The notes under the pieces were generated by a model that saw only the letters and a program-made list of their open reading frames with translations, did no database searches and had not been told where the DNA came from. A stretch of 64,000 bases of DNA, from NCBI RefSeq assembly GCF_017874735.1, contig NZ_JAGGLV010000017.1:1-64000 (forward strand), written 5' to 3'. Made by a program: the position numbers and the translations under genes. How positions within the stretch are numbered: the first letter of the stretch is position 1; every line of letters starts with the position of its first letter. Source of the DNA: Paenibacillus silagei (GTDB taxonomy: Bacteria; Bacillota; Bacilli; Paenibacillales; Paenibacillaceae). This document shows, piece after piece, positions 15,620-23,800 of this stretch.

Positions 15620-15870
15620 CGACAAAAAAGCCTTCATCTCCTAAGAGACGAGGCTTGTGCGCTCGCGGTACCACTCTCGTTGCTAAACCTCACAGTTCAG
15701 CCACCTTACAGGTTAACGGTCCTCAGCCGGGGCTTCCTACTCTCAGGGTTCAGAAGTCCATCTCACGGGTGCGCTTCATGGTTCTAATCTGTACCGGCTT
15801 CCACTAACCCGGCTCGCTGGGGACTAGATATAAGACCATTACTCTCCCGGTCATCGATTGAATATGGATT
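15620..15870 (-). promoter_or_regulatory. T-box leader of argS (probable specifier CGC)
   Basis: On the minus strand the T-box core GAGTGGTACCGCG (about 15663-15675) precedes a terminator hairpin made by AGCCTCGTCTC and GAGATGAAGGCT with a T run (15625-15655). Further upstream are GGGAGAGTAA and GAAGCGCACCC, fitting the two sides of the specifier loop. CGC at 15771-15773, followed by the usual purine A, would be an arginine codon read by uncharged tRNA-Arg. When the tRNA is uncharged the antiterminator forms and argS is transcribed. The T-box itself is certain; the exact specifier is inference. Confidence 0.9.
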
Positions 15871-15876
15871 TGTATC

Positions 15877-15904
15877 AGTATAGCGAAATTCTGAAAGAAA
15901 GCAA
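15877..15904 (-). promoter_or_regulatory. Promoter of the argS T-box transcript
   Basis: On the minus strand TTGCTT (15899-15904) and TATACT (15877-15882) are separated by 16 bases, just upstream of the T-box leader. Confidence 0.6.
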
Positions 15905-15943
15905 GAGCAGATTACCGTGCAGCAGGAGTCCTCCGGTTAAGAA

Positions 15944-16063
15944 TTACTCGTCATTGGGCGCTCCTGTCAGATTCTTGATGTCCGTTGATCCATAAATCAG
16001 CAGCACTATTACAATGACCAGCAGGAGTCCGCCGGCAAATCCTTCTCCGTCAAAACTGTCCAT
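15944..16063 (-). CDS. Small single-span membrane protein, 39 aa
   Basis: A short frame on the minus strand encodes MDSFDGEGFAGGLLLVIVIV followed by LLIYGSTDIKNLTGAPNDE. It has a glycine-rich start, one membrane span and a polar tail. The layout resembles the small YjcZ-type sporulation proteins of bacilli, which also have a Gly-rich head and one span, but I see no sequence match firm enough to name it. A GAGGGACGGGG stretch 4-14 bases upstream can act as ribosome binding site. It lies just before the 101-aa unknown gene on the same strand. Confidence 0.5.
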   Translation of the reverse strand: MDSFDGEGFAGGLLLVIVIVLLIYGSTDIKNLTGAPNDE

Positions 16064-16096
16064 AGCCCCGTCCCTCACTTTCACTTGCGAATGTGT

Positions 16097-16402
16097 TCAG
16101 GTGTTTTCGGCTTTCTTTTTCAAAGCGGTCATGATCTCGTTCAGCGTAAGGCTGCTGTTGTCATCGAGGAAGCTGACCAGCTTATCGACATTGTCATTGC
16201 TCAAATCACTTAAGGTTTTATATTTGCCCACCAGACTGACGAACATGGATGCGTCCGTGTACATCTGGATGGAGTCTACTTTCAGCTTGCCGGTCAACAG
16301 AAGTGCAGCTACAGCAAATTCAAGCCCCTTAGGTGTCTGGGTTTTGGAGCTGGACGGTGTTTTTTTGGCGGCGGGCTTCTTTCCTTTTCCAGGAGGGGGC
16401 AT
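16097..16402 (-). CDS. Hypothetical basic protein, 101 aa
   Basis: I do not recognise this protein. Residues 1-25 are a Lys/Pro/Ser-rich, probably disordered tail (PPPGKGKKPAAKKTPSSSK); the remainder is helical (KGLEFAVAALLLTGKLKVDS, then DNVDKLVSFLDDNSSLTLNE). GGGAG stands 5-8 bases before the ATG. The next gene on the same strand is the small membrane protein 33 bp downstream, so the two may be co-transcribed. Confidence 0.65.
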   Translation of the reverse strand: MPPPGKGKKPAAKKTPSSSKTQTPKGLEFAVAALLLTGKLKVDSIQMYTDASMFVSLVGKYKTLSDLSNDNVDKLVSFLDDNSSLTLNEIMTALKKKAENT

Positions 16403-16594
16403 GGGACTCCCTTCTTCCGTTCGGCGTTCGTATGCAGAAAGCGCGGCCCATGGGCGGTCTTTCCTTATTCAAGAATATGCGTGCCTGCGGTCATTGGTGA
16501 ATAGGCTCAGGCCTGTGTCCACACCGTTACAGGAAAGTCCGAATATGAATATATCGTACTTTGACACTAGAACTTCAAGGGAGGACGAGACAGG

Positions 16595-16954
16595 ATGGCG
16601 ATTTTGTCAACAGGACCGATAGAGAACAATGCCGTTTCGGGAGTCAGACCTACGCAGACGGTGACGGTAAGAATAGTGAAGCGGAATGCCCCAGGCAGCG
16701 CCTCTATTAGTATTCAGGGATATGTGCTGGGCGCTACCAGAACGCTGTATGTCAGTGAGGTGATTGAGGTTGCTCCGAATCAAGTGGTAACCCGGGATTA
16801 TTTTGCCGATCTGAATGCTTATGAATTTGTGTTCATCACTGGAGAAGTAGACGAAGATGAGCTCGGAATATCCGTGTGGGGCAAGACATCAACCGGCCAG
16901 CTGGTGAATGCACACCGTGTAGTGACGCATGAGAAATTAAGCTCAGACGTATAG
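16595..16954 (+). CDS. Hypothetical beta-rich protein, 119 aa
   Basis: No named family can be assigned with confidence. The sequence alternates short hydrophobic strands (QTVTVRIVKRNAPGSASISI, LYVSEVIEVAPNQVVTRDYF, YEFVFITGEVDEDELGISVW), as in a beta sandwich, and closes with GKTSTGQLVNAHRVV. I recall similar small proteins in Paenibacillus and exosporium-like C-terminal domains, but this is only a loose resemblance. GGAGG lies 10 bases before the ATG. The gene is followed by a strong bidirectional terminator shared with the convergent helicase gene. Confidence 0.7.
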   Translation: MAILSTGPIENNAVSGVRPTQTVTVRIVKRNAPGSASISIQGYVLGATRTLYVSEVIEVAPNQVVTRDYFADLNAYEFVFITGEVDEDELGISVWGKTSTGQLVNAHRVVTHEKLSSDV

Positions 16955-16994
16955 AGGGTTAGGGTATTATTCTGGACTTGCCAGTTGTAAAATG

Positions 16995-17038
16995 AAACAG
17001 GGACCTTTCAGAGCTACTCGCTCAGAAGGTCCCTGTTT
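16995..17038. terminator. Bidirectional terminator
   Basis: AAACAGGGACCTT pairs perfectly with AAGGTCCCTGTTT, between two convergent genes. Confidence 0.88.
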
Positions 17039-17081
17039 ATATTGCGAATAGAGCAGAACGGGCTACAACAGGTTGTTCAAC

Positions 17082-20000
17082 TCAGATCGAGAGGATTTCA
17101 CGTATATCATGCTCGCTCAGGCTCGACAACGCCTCCTGCCCCGGCTGGATCACCTCGTCAATCAGGTTTTTCTTTTTCTGCTGCAGCTCGTACATTTTAT
17201 CCTCCACCGTACCCTGGGCTACCAGGCGGATGACCTGGACGATCTTTTTCTGCCCGATCCGGTGGGCGCGGTCGGCGGCCTGCTGTTCGACCGCAGGGTT
17301 CCACCACAGGTCATAGAGAATGACCGTATCGGCGCCGGTCAGGTTGAGGCCGGTACCGCCCGCCTTCAGCGAGATCAGGAACAGGTCGCGCTCGCCTTCA
17401 TTGAAGCGGCTGCACAGCTCAACCCGCTGGGAGGCCGGGGTCTGTCCGTCGAGATAGAAATGCGTAATCCCCAGCAGCGCCATTTCACGACTGATCATGC
17501 CGAGCATTTGCGTGAACTGCGAGAAGATCAGCATCCGCTTGCCGGAGCTGCGGCATTCGTCGATAATCTCCAGCAGCTGCTCGAATTTGCCGGAGCCTCC
17601 GGTATATCCGTCCACGAACAGGGCCGGATGGCAGCACAGCTGGCGCAGCCGGGTCAGTCCGGCCAGCACCTTGAGCCGGCCGTTCCCGAAGCTGTCGCTG
17701 TCCAGATGCTTAAGCGCTTCTTTGCGCAATCTGGCCAGGTAGGCGACATAGAGCCGTTTCTGCTCCGGCAGCAGCTCGGAGGCCTGGAGGGACTCGATTT
17801 TGTCCGGCAGCTCCTTCAGCACATCGCTCTTCAGGCGGCGCAGCAGGAAGGGGCGGGCGCGCCTGGCGACCGTCTCCCGGGGAAGGTCATGGAACGCCTT
17901 CTTTCCGGGGAACAGTCCAGGGAAAACGACACTGAAGATCGACCACAGGTCCTCCAGTGCATTCTCCACAGGCGTACCGGTCAGCGCAAAGCGGTAGCGG
18001 GCCTGAAGCAATCTGACCGCTTGCGAAGTCTGAGTCTCGTGATTCTTAATCATCTGCGCTTCATCCAGAATGAGCGTATGGAACGACTGCTTGGCATACT
18101 CATCCACATCTCTGCGCAGCAGCGGGTACGAGGTGATGATGACATCATGCCCGGCCGTGTTCCGCACGGTCCGGCTGCGCTCACTAGAGTTGCCGTCAGC
18201 AATGACTGCCTTAATCTCCGGGGCGAAGCGCTTCAGCTCATTGAGCCAGTTATAGACCAGGGAAGCAGGGGCAACCACCAGCGCAGGTACGCCGCTCTTC
18301 CGGATGTCCTCCAGCTCAGAGAGGAGGAAGGTGATGCTCTGCAATGTTTTGCCAAGGCCCATATCGTCCGCCAGAATCCCGCCGAAGCGGTAATGGGCCA
18401 GCGTCCTCATCCACTGGAAGCCGTACTGCTGGTAATCCCGCAGCACGGGAGCCAGACTCTCCGGCACTGGGAAGTCCAGATTCTCGGGACTCGCCATATT
18501 AGCAAGCAGCCGCCTGAAGGAGCGTCCGGTCTCGATAGTCTGCCCCTGGAAGGTGCCTGCATGGAGATGGAGGGCGCGGACCAGCGGCAGGGAGAACTCC
18601 GTACTTCGGATATCCACGCTGCGCACGCCCAGCTCGTTCATCAGCGCGATAATTTCCTGGAACTCAGCGGTATCCAGCGGGAGCAGGGCTCCGTCCTTGA
18701 GCCGGTGATATTTACGCTTTTCCTGGAGGGATTTCAGCACTTCGGTAATGTCATTCTCCGTGATGCCCTCCATGGCGAACTTGAAGTCCAGCCAGTCGGT
18801 CTTCTCGTTCCAGCTCAGGCTGACCTTGGGCGCTGCATGCTCCGTAAGCACTCGATCCTTGACTGCAGTGGTCGCATAGACCTGAAGCAGCGGCTCCAGC
18901 AGCGGGATGGTATGGTGCAGGAAGTCGAATTCCCCGTCCTCGTCACGCATGATATATCCGCTCTCCGTCCGCGAGAAGGACTCATGGGCCATCAGGTCCA
19001 GAATCCGCCGCTCCGCTTCCCCGTCCCGCATCAGAATGACCTCGCTGCTCCGCTCATGCGCCTTCTCCTCCAGCGGATTGATGACAATTCCGCCGTACTG
19101 GAATTCCAGCGCGGCCAGCAGCCGGTCCCTTACCCGGTCCAGGTAGAGTCTGGCGTGTAGCCGGGTCTGGACGATCCGGTCCGCGATGGCGTCGGCAATG
19201 CTTACTCTGCCCAGCTTCTTCAGGCCGGGTATGACCCTGTCCATGAAGGGCTCCATCTGCTCAGGCGCAATCGCCAGGCTATCCCGCCGGCTGCTGCTGA
19301 GCATCCGCTTCAGCTCTGCGAGACGCCCGCATTCCTGCGCCGGGAGCTTCAGTAGCCTGCCTTCGGTCAAGACCAGCCCGTAGCTCTCCAGAATCGTAAG
19401 CTGCTCAAGCCCCCGGACATCCAGCCGGTAGCCCTCCTCCTGTGCCTGGTCGAATTGGAAGCTAAGCGGCAGCGGCTCCTCCGAGACCGACAAGCGGTCA
19501 AGTTGAAGCTGTCCATGCTGAAGGCGTACGGCAGGCGCGGCTTCTAGCAGGGGGTACAGACTCTTCCAGAAAAAAGGGGCCACCGGCAGCAGCCGGTCAT
19601 TTCCCGGATGGCTGGAGCCGGCAGCATACGGATTGTTGAGGCTGTTGTAGACCTTCTCATTCTGCATGATCTCAATCAGCTTCAGCAGGACCTCATTATC
19701 TTCCTTGGAGAAGCTGTGCAGGGCGGGATCATAGCTGAAGTGTGCTGTGAACTCAAAAGGCTCGCCCCGGCGAACCTGCTCCAGAAAAGGTCTGATCTTC
19801 TGCGCGATATAGAGGCGCTTGGGGCCCAGCTTCACTTCGATTCCAAGCATCGTGCTGCTGTAGCCGATGTTGAAGGGCCGGCAGATGAACTCGACCTGGA
19901 GCGGAGTCCGCAGGTCGATATACGTGCCGGCACCGCTTGGCAGCTGCCGCCCTCCGGTGAATATTCCGAGCATGCTGCTCACCAGCTGCCGGTCTGCGCT

Positions 20001-20426
20001 TCGCTCCTTGTGCTCTGCCCCGGAGAGGGGGGAGCTGCCTTGCACGAGCGGCAGACTGCCGTCCCTTGCGGGATAAGTCTCCTCTGCATCTGCCAGCATA
20101 TCTGCAGACTGTTCAGCTCCGGCCGCCCGGCTGCGGTAGAGGACCGTCACCAGCACCGCCGCAATATGCTTGCAGAAGGGGCCGCCGTGATAGTAAGCCG
20201 GGCAGGTGCATTCCCCCTGCACATCCCCGTCACTGTCGATAATCAGCGCGATCTCATGGCTCTCCAGCCCATGGACCTCAGCGCGGTATTTGGAATATTC
20301 GTCTTCCTCGTTATGCTCCGTATAGACAAGATCCACCTTATGGGCATGATAATAAGCCGCTCCCTGGTCAAAAGCAGCATTGCCGCACAGCAGCTTGATT
20401 ACCCGTTCCGGCACCTGATAACCCAC
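17082..20426 (-). CDS. SNF2/RapA-type helicase with SWIM zinc finger
   Basis: A 1114-residue DNA-dependent ATPase. The SWIM zinc-binding motif is near the N-terminus (C73, C75, C85, H87 in CTCPAYYHGGPFCKH). A long middle region follows, then the SNF2 core in the last ~450 residues: motif I DDMGLGKTLQSITFLL at about 685-700, DEAQ box (LILDEAQMIKN) near 790, SLVYNWLNELKRFAP, LTGTPVENALEDLWSIF, and the C-terminal lobe with GTGLNLTGADTVILYDLWWNPAVE and QAADRAHRIGQ. Such proteins remodel protein-DNA complexes or recycle RNA polymerase. The start is a GTG with AAGGAAG about 10 bases upstream. It appears to be a single-gene unit. Confidence 0.93.
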   Translation of the reverse strand: MGYQVPERVIKLLCGNAAFDQGAAYYHAHKVDLVYTEHNEEDEYSKYRAEVHGLESHEIALIIDSDGDVQGECTCPAYYHGGPFCKHIAAVLVTVLYRSRAAGAEQSADMLADAEETYPARDGSLPLVQGSSPLSGAEHKERSADRQLVSSMLGIFTGGRQLPSGAGTYIDLRTPLQVEFICRPFNIGYSSTMLGIEVKLGPKRLYIAQKIRPFLEQVRRGEPFEFTAHFSYDPALHSFSKEDNEVLLKLIEIMQNEKVYNSLNNPYAAGSSHPGNDRLLPVAPFFWKSLYPLLEAAPAVRLQHGQLQLDRLSVSEEPLPLSFQFDQAQEEGYRLDVRGLEQLTILESYGLVLTEGRLLKLPAQECGRLAELKRMLSSSRRDSLAIAPEQMEPFMDRVIPGLKKLGRVSIADAIADRIVQTRLHARLYLDRVRDRLLAALEFQYGGIVINPLEEKAHERSSEVILMRDGEAERRILDLMAHESFSRTESGYIMRDEDGEFDFLHHTIPLLEPLLQVYATTAVKDRVLTEHAAPKVSLSWNEKTDWLDFKFAMEGITENDITEVLKSLQEKRKYHRLKDGALLPLDTAEFQEIIALMNELGVRSVDIRSTEFSLPLVRALHLHAGTFQGQTIETGRSFRRLLANMASPENLDFPVPESLAPVLRDYQQYGFQWMRTLAHYRFGGILADDMGLGKTLQSITFLLSELEDIRKSGVPALVVAPASLVYNWLNELKRFAPEIKAVIADGNSSERSRTVRNTAGHDVIITSYPLLRRDVDEYAKQSFHTLILDEAQMIKNHETQTSQAVRLLQARYRFALTGTPVENALEDLWSIFSVVFPGLFPGKKAFHDLPRETVARRARPFLLRRLKSDVLKELPDKIESLQASELLPEQKRLYVAYLARLRKEALKHLDSDSFGNGRLKVLAGLTRLRQLCCHPALFVDGYTGGSGKFEQLLEIIDECRSSGKRMLIFSQFTQMLGMISREMALLGITHFYLDGQTPASQRVELCSRFNEGERDLFLISLKAGGTGLNLTGADTVILYDLWWNPAVEQQAADRAHRIGQKKIVQVIRLVAQGTVEDKMYELQQKKKNLIDEVIQPGQEALSSLSEHDIREILSI

Positions 20427-20491
20427 GTATACTCACTTCCTTTTATTGCTTCTATCTAAGCCACCCCCACGGGGGATATCGTACTTAAAGA

Positions 20492-21178
20492 TTATCCATT
20501 CCCGCCGATCCCGTGCAGAATGAAGCTTATCGTCTGTTCAATCTCTGCCTCATCATTCCAGTCCTGCTCCGGCATCAGCACCAGCCGGGTCAGCAGGTAT
20601 CCGGCAATCGCGGAGATGGTAAAGCGGATAATCGCAGGAGTGGGCGCATCAATCACTTCACCTTCCGCTTTGAAGTGCTCGGTAATTGCAGTGACACGCG
20701 CCAGAACCTGCTCGAAGATATTCTCGGTCAGCTGCTCCTTCAGCGCAGGCTGGAAGGGGATCTCCTGAATGAGAATTTTGACGATCTTGAGATTTCTGCG
20801 GACGAACTCCAGCCGGTTCACCATGAAGGCCTTAAGGAAGGCTTCGTAGCTCTCGAACGGCACATCCAGCACACCGCTGAAGTTGCGCAGCACGAACGGG
20901 GCGATCATCCGGCTCATGGTGGGCACAACGATGGCGAGCAGCAGATCTTTTTTGGTCCGGTAATAACGGAAGATCGTGCCTTCGGCCACGCCGGCCTTCT
21001 GGGCAATCTCACTAGTGGCGGCCGCCGAGAATCCCTTCTCTGCAAAAACATCAATCGCCGCCCGCAGAATGGACAGCTGCTTGGGCGTGACCTGTTCCTT
21101 CTCGCTGAGGTCCAGCAGCTCCTGGACCCACTGGTCTTGCTCCAGCTGCCCCTGACCGGCAGCAGGGTTATTCTCCAT
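20492..21178 (-). CDS. TetR-family transcriptional regulator
   Basis: A 228-residue repressor. The helix-turn-helix lies at about residues 38-85 (ILRAAIDVFAEKGFSAAATS, EIAQKAGVAEGTIFRYYRTK), followed by a helical ligand domain. The ATG at 21178 is chosen because GGAGG lies 9 bases upstream; a longer in-frame start at 21232 has none. It is the last gene of an operon with an ABC-2 exporter, 57 bp after the permease stop. The 26-bp palindrome at the operon promoter is its likely operator, giving autoregulation together with the exporter. Confidence 0.9.
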   Translation of the reverse strand: MENNPAAGQGQLEQDQWVQELLDLSEKEQVTPKQLSILRAAIDVFAEKGFSAAATSEIAQKAGVAEGTIFRYYRTKKDLLLAIVVPTMSRMIAPFVLRNFSGVLDVPFESYEAFLKAFMVNRLEFVRRNLKIVKILIQEIPFQPALKEQLTENIFEQVLARVTAITEHFKAEGEVIDAPTPAIIRFTISAIAGYLLTRLVLMPEQDWNDEAEIEQTISFILHGIGGNG

Positions 21179-21235
21179 CAATAGAACCTCCAGACTCTTG
21201 CAGTTCCTCCTAGTGTACCATAGCCTGTTCACCCT

Positions 21236-22273
21236 TTACATTCTGCGGTGCTTGCGCAGAGCCAGTACATTCAGCAGCATGAATAGGAGGGAGAAGCCGA
21301 TCAGCATGAACACATCCCCGGCGATATCACTCCAGCCTCTGCCGCGTACCATGATATCCATCAGTGCCTCTGAGCCGTAGTACATGGGAGTGACGAGTCC
21401 AATGCGCTGGAGCCAGAGCGGCAGGGTATCCAGCGGGAATAATCCGCTCAGGAAGATCTGCGGCACAATGACCAGGGGGATAAACTGGATCATCTGCAGC
21501 TCATTGGCGGCGAATGCCGAGAGCAGGGTGCCGAGCGTCAGCGCCGACATCGACAGCAGCAGCGTCATCAGCAGCACGTAGCCGAAGCTGCCCGTCATCA
21601 TAATCCCCAGCACCTGGATGGAGAACCAGGAGATCAGCAGGGCCTGGAAGACGGTGAAGATGCCGAAGCCGCACACATATCCGGTGACGATCTCCCAGCG
21701 CTTCAGCGGGGTGGAGAGCAGACGCTCCAGTGTGCCCGTGGTCCGTTCGCGCAGGAAGGAGACACCGGCAATCAGGAAGACAAAGAAGAACACGAACACC
21801 CCGATCATAATCGGGCCGAAGCGGTCGATCGTCTTCATATCCTCCGCGCCGTAGAGATAGCTGATCTGCGGCTGGAGCTGCCCGCCGCCCGGAGCTTGCG
21901 GCCGGAGGCTCTGCGCAGCTTCCTGGAGCGCCATGATCACAGTGCGGTTAGCCGCCGGATTGCTGCCCTCAAGGACAATAGCAGGAGCGTCTCCCTTCAT
22001 TGTAAGGAGAGCATCGATGGCTCCCGCCTTCAGGGCGGCCTGCCCGGATGCTTCATCAGCATAGCTGGTAACCTCAGCCTGCTCGGCTTCCAGCGCTGAA
22101 CTGAACACTGCCGCGCCGCCGGAGACGCCGATCCTAGGCTCATAAGCATCGCTGCCGAACACCAGGCTCATCAGACTAAGCACCAGCAGGGGAGCGATGA
22201 ACATCAGCGCCATGGTTCTCCGGTCATGGATGAACTGCTGCAGAATTCTCAGGGTAATCGCCCGGATTCTCAT
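21236..22273 (-). CDS. ABC-2 type exporter permease
   Basis: A 345-residue membrane protein of the ABC-2 (YhgE/DrrB-like) family. One N-terminal span (LILQQF..MALMFIAPLLVLSLMSLVF in part), a large outside loop (~35-160), then five spans from about 165 on (MIGVFVFFFVFLIAGVSFLR, and the ABC-2 signature RERTTGTLERLLSTPLKRWE). Its ATG overlaps the stop of the ATPase gene (ATGA). With the ATPase it should export a drug, lipid or antibiotic; the substrate is unknown. Confidence 0.9.
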   Translation of the reverse strand: MRIRAITLRILQQFIHDRRTMALMFIAPLLVLSLMSLVFGSDAYEPRIGVSGGAAVFSSALEAEQAEVTSYADEASGQAALKAGAIDALLTMKGDAPAIVLEGSNPAANRTVIMALQEAAQSLRPQAPGGGQLQPQISYLYGAEDMKTIDRFGPIMIGVFVFFFVFLIAGVSFLRERTTGTLERLLSTPLKRWEIVTGYVCGFGIFTVFQALLISWFSIQVLGIMMTGSFGYVLLMTLLLSMSALTLGTLLSAFAANELQMIQFIPLVIVPQIFLSGLFPLDTLPLWLQRIGLVTPMYYGSEALMDIMVRGRGWSDIAGDVFMLIGFSLLFMLLNVLALRKHRRM

Positions 22274-23001
22274 CGGCGTACACCTCCATAGCAGAGGAAG
22301 GCTTCCTCAATGCTGGCGGTGCCGGTGGCCTGAAGCAGTCCGGCCGGGGTATCAGCCGCCAGCAGCACGCCGTCCCGGATCATCGCCAGCCGGTCACATT
22401 TCTCCGCCTCATCCATCACATGTGTGGTCAGCACAATCGTCGTTCCCTTGCGGTTCAGCGCCTTCAGCTCCTTCCAGATAGACTGGCGCAGCACCGGATC
22501 GATGCCGACCGTCGGTTCATCCAGCAGCAGCAGCGGCGGCTCGTGCAGCAGGGCAATCGCCAGGGACAGCCGGCGCTTCATGCCGCCGGAATATTGGTCC
22601 ACCCGCTTCCGCAGATGCTCCTGCAGGTTCACCAGCTCCATCACATCCCCGATCCGCCGTGTGCGGTTGCCGCCCTTCAAGCCATACAGAGCAGCGAAGA
22701 ACTCCAGATTCTCCTTGGCGCTAAGCTCCGTATACAAGGCATCCGACTGGGCCATATATCCGATCTGCTGGAGCATGGCAAGCTTCGGCATCCGCACCCC
22801 CAGCACGGTGACCTCACCGGAGGTTACCTCGTCTATGCCCGTAAGCAGCTTGACCAGCGTGGTTTTGCCGGAGCCGGATGGCCCCAGAATTCCGAAGGTC
22901 TCTGCCTGATTCACCTGAAGCGTAATATCCTTCAACACTGTTTTATCACCAAAAGCCCGGTTCACATGAGTAACCGCAATGACAGGCTTTCCCTCATCCA
23001 T
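22270..23001 (-). CDS. ABC-2 exporter ATPase
   Basis: A 243-residue ATPase. Walker A is GPSGSGKTTL, the Q-loop is IGYMAQSDALYTEL, the signature is YSGGMKRRLSLAIAL, Walker B is LLLLDEPTVGIDP and the H-loop is VLTTHVMDEAEKCDR, typical of the CcmA/DrrA branch. The ATG at 23001 is preferred because GGAGGAG is 6-7 bases upstream; the upstream in-frame starts at 23043 and 23016 lie within the operator or the ribosome binding site. First gene of the exporter/TetR operon. Confidence 0.9.
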   Translation of the reverse strand: MDEGKPVIAVTHVNRAFGDKTVLKDITLQVNQAETFGILGPSGSGKTTLVKLLTGIDEVTSGEVTVLGVRMPKLAMLQQIGYMAQSDALYTELSAKENLEFFAALYGLKGGNRTRRIGDVMELVNLQEHLRKRVDQYSGGMKRRLSLAIALLHEPPLLLLDEPTVGIDPVLRQSIWKELKALNRKGTTIVLTTHVMDEAEKCDRLAMIRDGVLLAADTPAGLLQATGTASIEEAFLCYGGVRR

Positions 23002-23024
23002 ACCAATCTCCTCCATTCGCCATA

Positions 23025-23052
23025 ATAATGAGTGAGCGCTCACTCATTATAC
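23025..23052 (-). promoter_or_regulatory. 26-bp palindromic operator with overlapping -10 box
   Basis: ATAATGAGTGAGC at 23025-23037 is followed without spacer by its exact reverse complement at 23038-23050. On the minus strand a TATAAT (23047-23052) overlaps one arm. GAGTGA..TCACTC arms are common for TetR repressors acting on exporters. The operon it precedes ends with a TetR gene. No good -35 is visible. Confidence 0.85.
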
Positions 23053-23185
23053 TAATGATTCCCTGCTTAAAAGTAAATAAAATGGTAAGGATTATCCGTT
23101 ACTCCTGCTCTTGATCCGGGTAATAAAAGGGACATCCTATGGTTACCGGCATCCTGAAACCCAATTCACTAAAGGCGGTGGAATT

Positions 23186-23629
23186 ATGGCAGGACATAAG
23201 CTGCTCCTTCCTCTGGCAGCTCTGCTGGCTGCGGCTGGACTTAGCGGCTGCGGCGATGCGGACAAGTCCGGCAGTGGCGGACGGTTTCATACCTTGGCAG
23301 ACGAGAAGACGGAGGCAAGGCAATATTTGCCGGAGGATCTGCCGATTCCCGAAGGGGCAGGCATTACTTTTACCCAAGGTGAACAGTCAGAGGGGAAGAA
23401 ATCCTCCATGCTGGTCTATCAGACGAAGGAGAGTATGGCCGCTCTTGGAACTACATATCAGAAGTATGTAAGAGAGAAGGAGCTGGAACTCGGTACAGAG
23501 ATTGTCGACAGCCATAACCTGCTGATTAACGGCAAAGTGAACGGCTCTTATTCGTATTCTATTATTGGCAGTCCCTCGGAATCAGAGCGCGGCGGGAACG
23601 AGATTATCGTGACGTGGATTATGAATTAA
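23186..23629 (+). CDS. Putative lipoprotein, 147 aa
   Basis: I do not recognise the family. Residues 1-21 form a lipoprotein signal (KLLLPLAALLAAAGLSGC, lipobox L-S-G-C), so the protein is likely anchored to the outer face of the membrane. The mature part has a YLPEDLPIPEGAGITFTQGE segment and a C-terminal beta-rich half (VNGSYSYSIIGSPSESERGG). The ATG at 23186 has AAAGGCGGTGG shortly upstream; the frame is open from 23111 but without a suitable site. It stands alone between the exporter operon and the phosphate region. Confidence 0.7.
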   Translation: MAGHKLLLPLAALLAAAGLSGCGDADKSGSGGRFHTLADEKTEARQYLPEDLPIPEGAGITFTQGEQSEGKKSSMLVYQTKESMAALGTTYQKYVREKELELGTEIVDSHNLLINGKVNGSYSYSIIGSPSESERGGNEIIVTWIMN

Positions 23630-23800
23630 CACAGGATTTACAATAGGCCGGTCCGGGAGGGTTCCCGGGCGGGTCTTCTTTGGTTTGGGCTTGTAATTAT
23701 TTTTACAGTTAATATTTCCATAACATTCCTGCGCAACAGAATTGACACTCGTAGACGAAAATAACATTAGCAGTTACCTATAGGAAAAGGGTGAATCTAA

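Noticed and set aside
17073..19160. 695-codon plus-strand open frame opposite the SNF2 helicase
   Set aside because: Antisense shadow of a gene with clear helicase motifs; its composition is typical of a GC-rich opposite strand.
23690..23760. PhoP-box-like TTTACA/ATAACA strings upstream of the stalk-domain gene and pst
   Set aside because: The hexamers are not spaced at the 11-bp period of Bacillus Pho boxes, and two of four repeats are missing.
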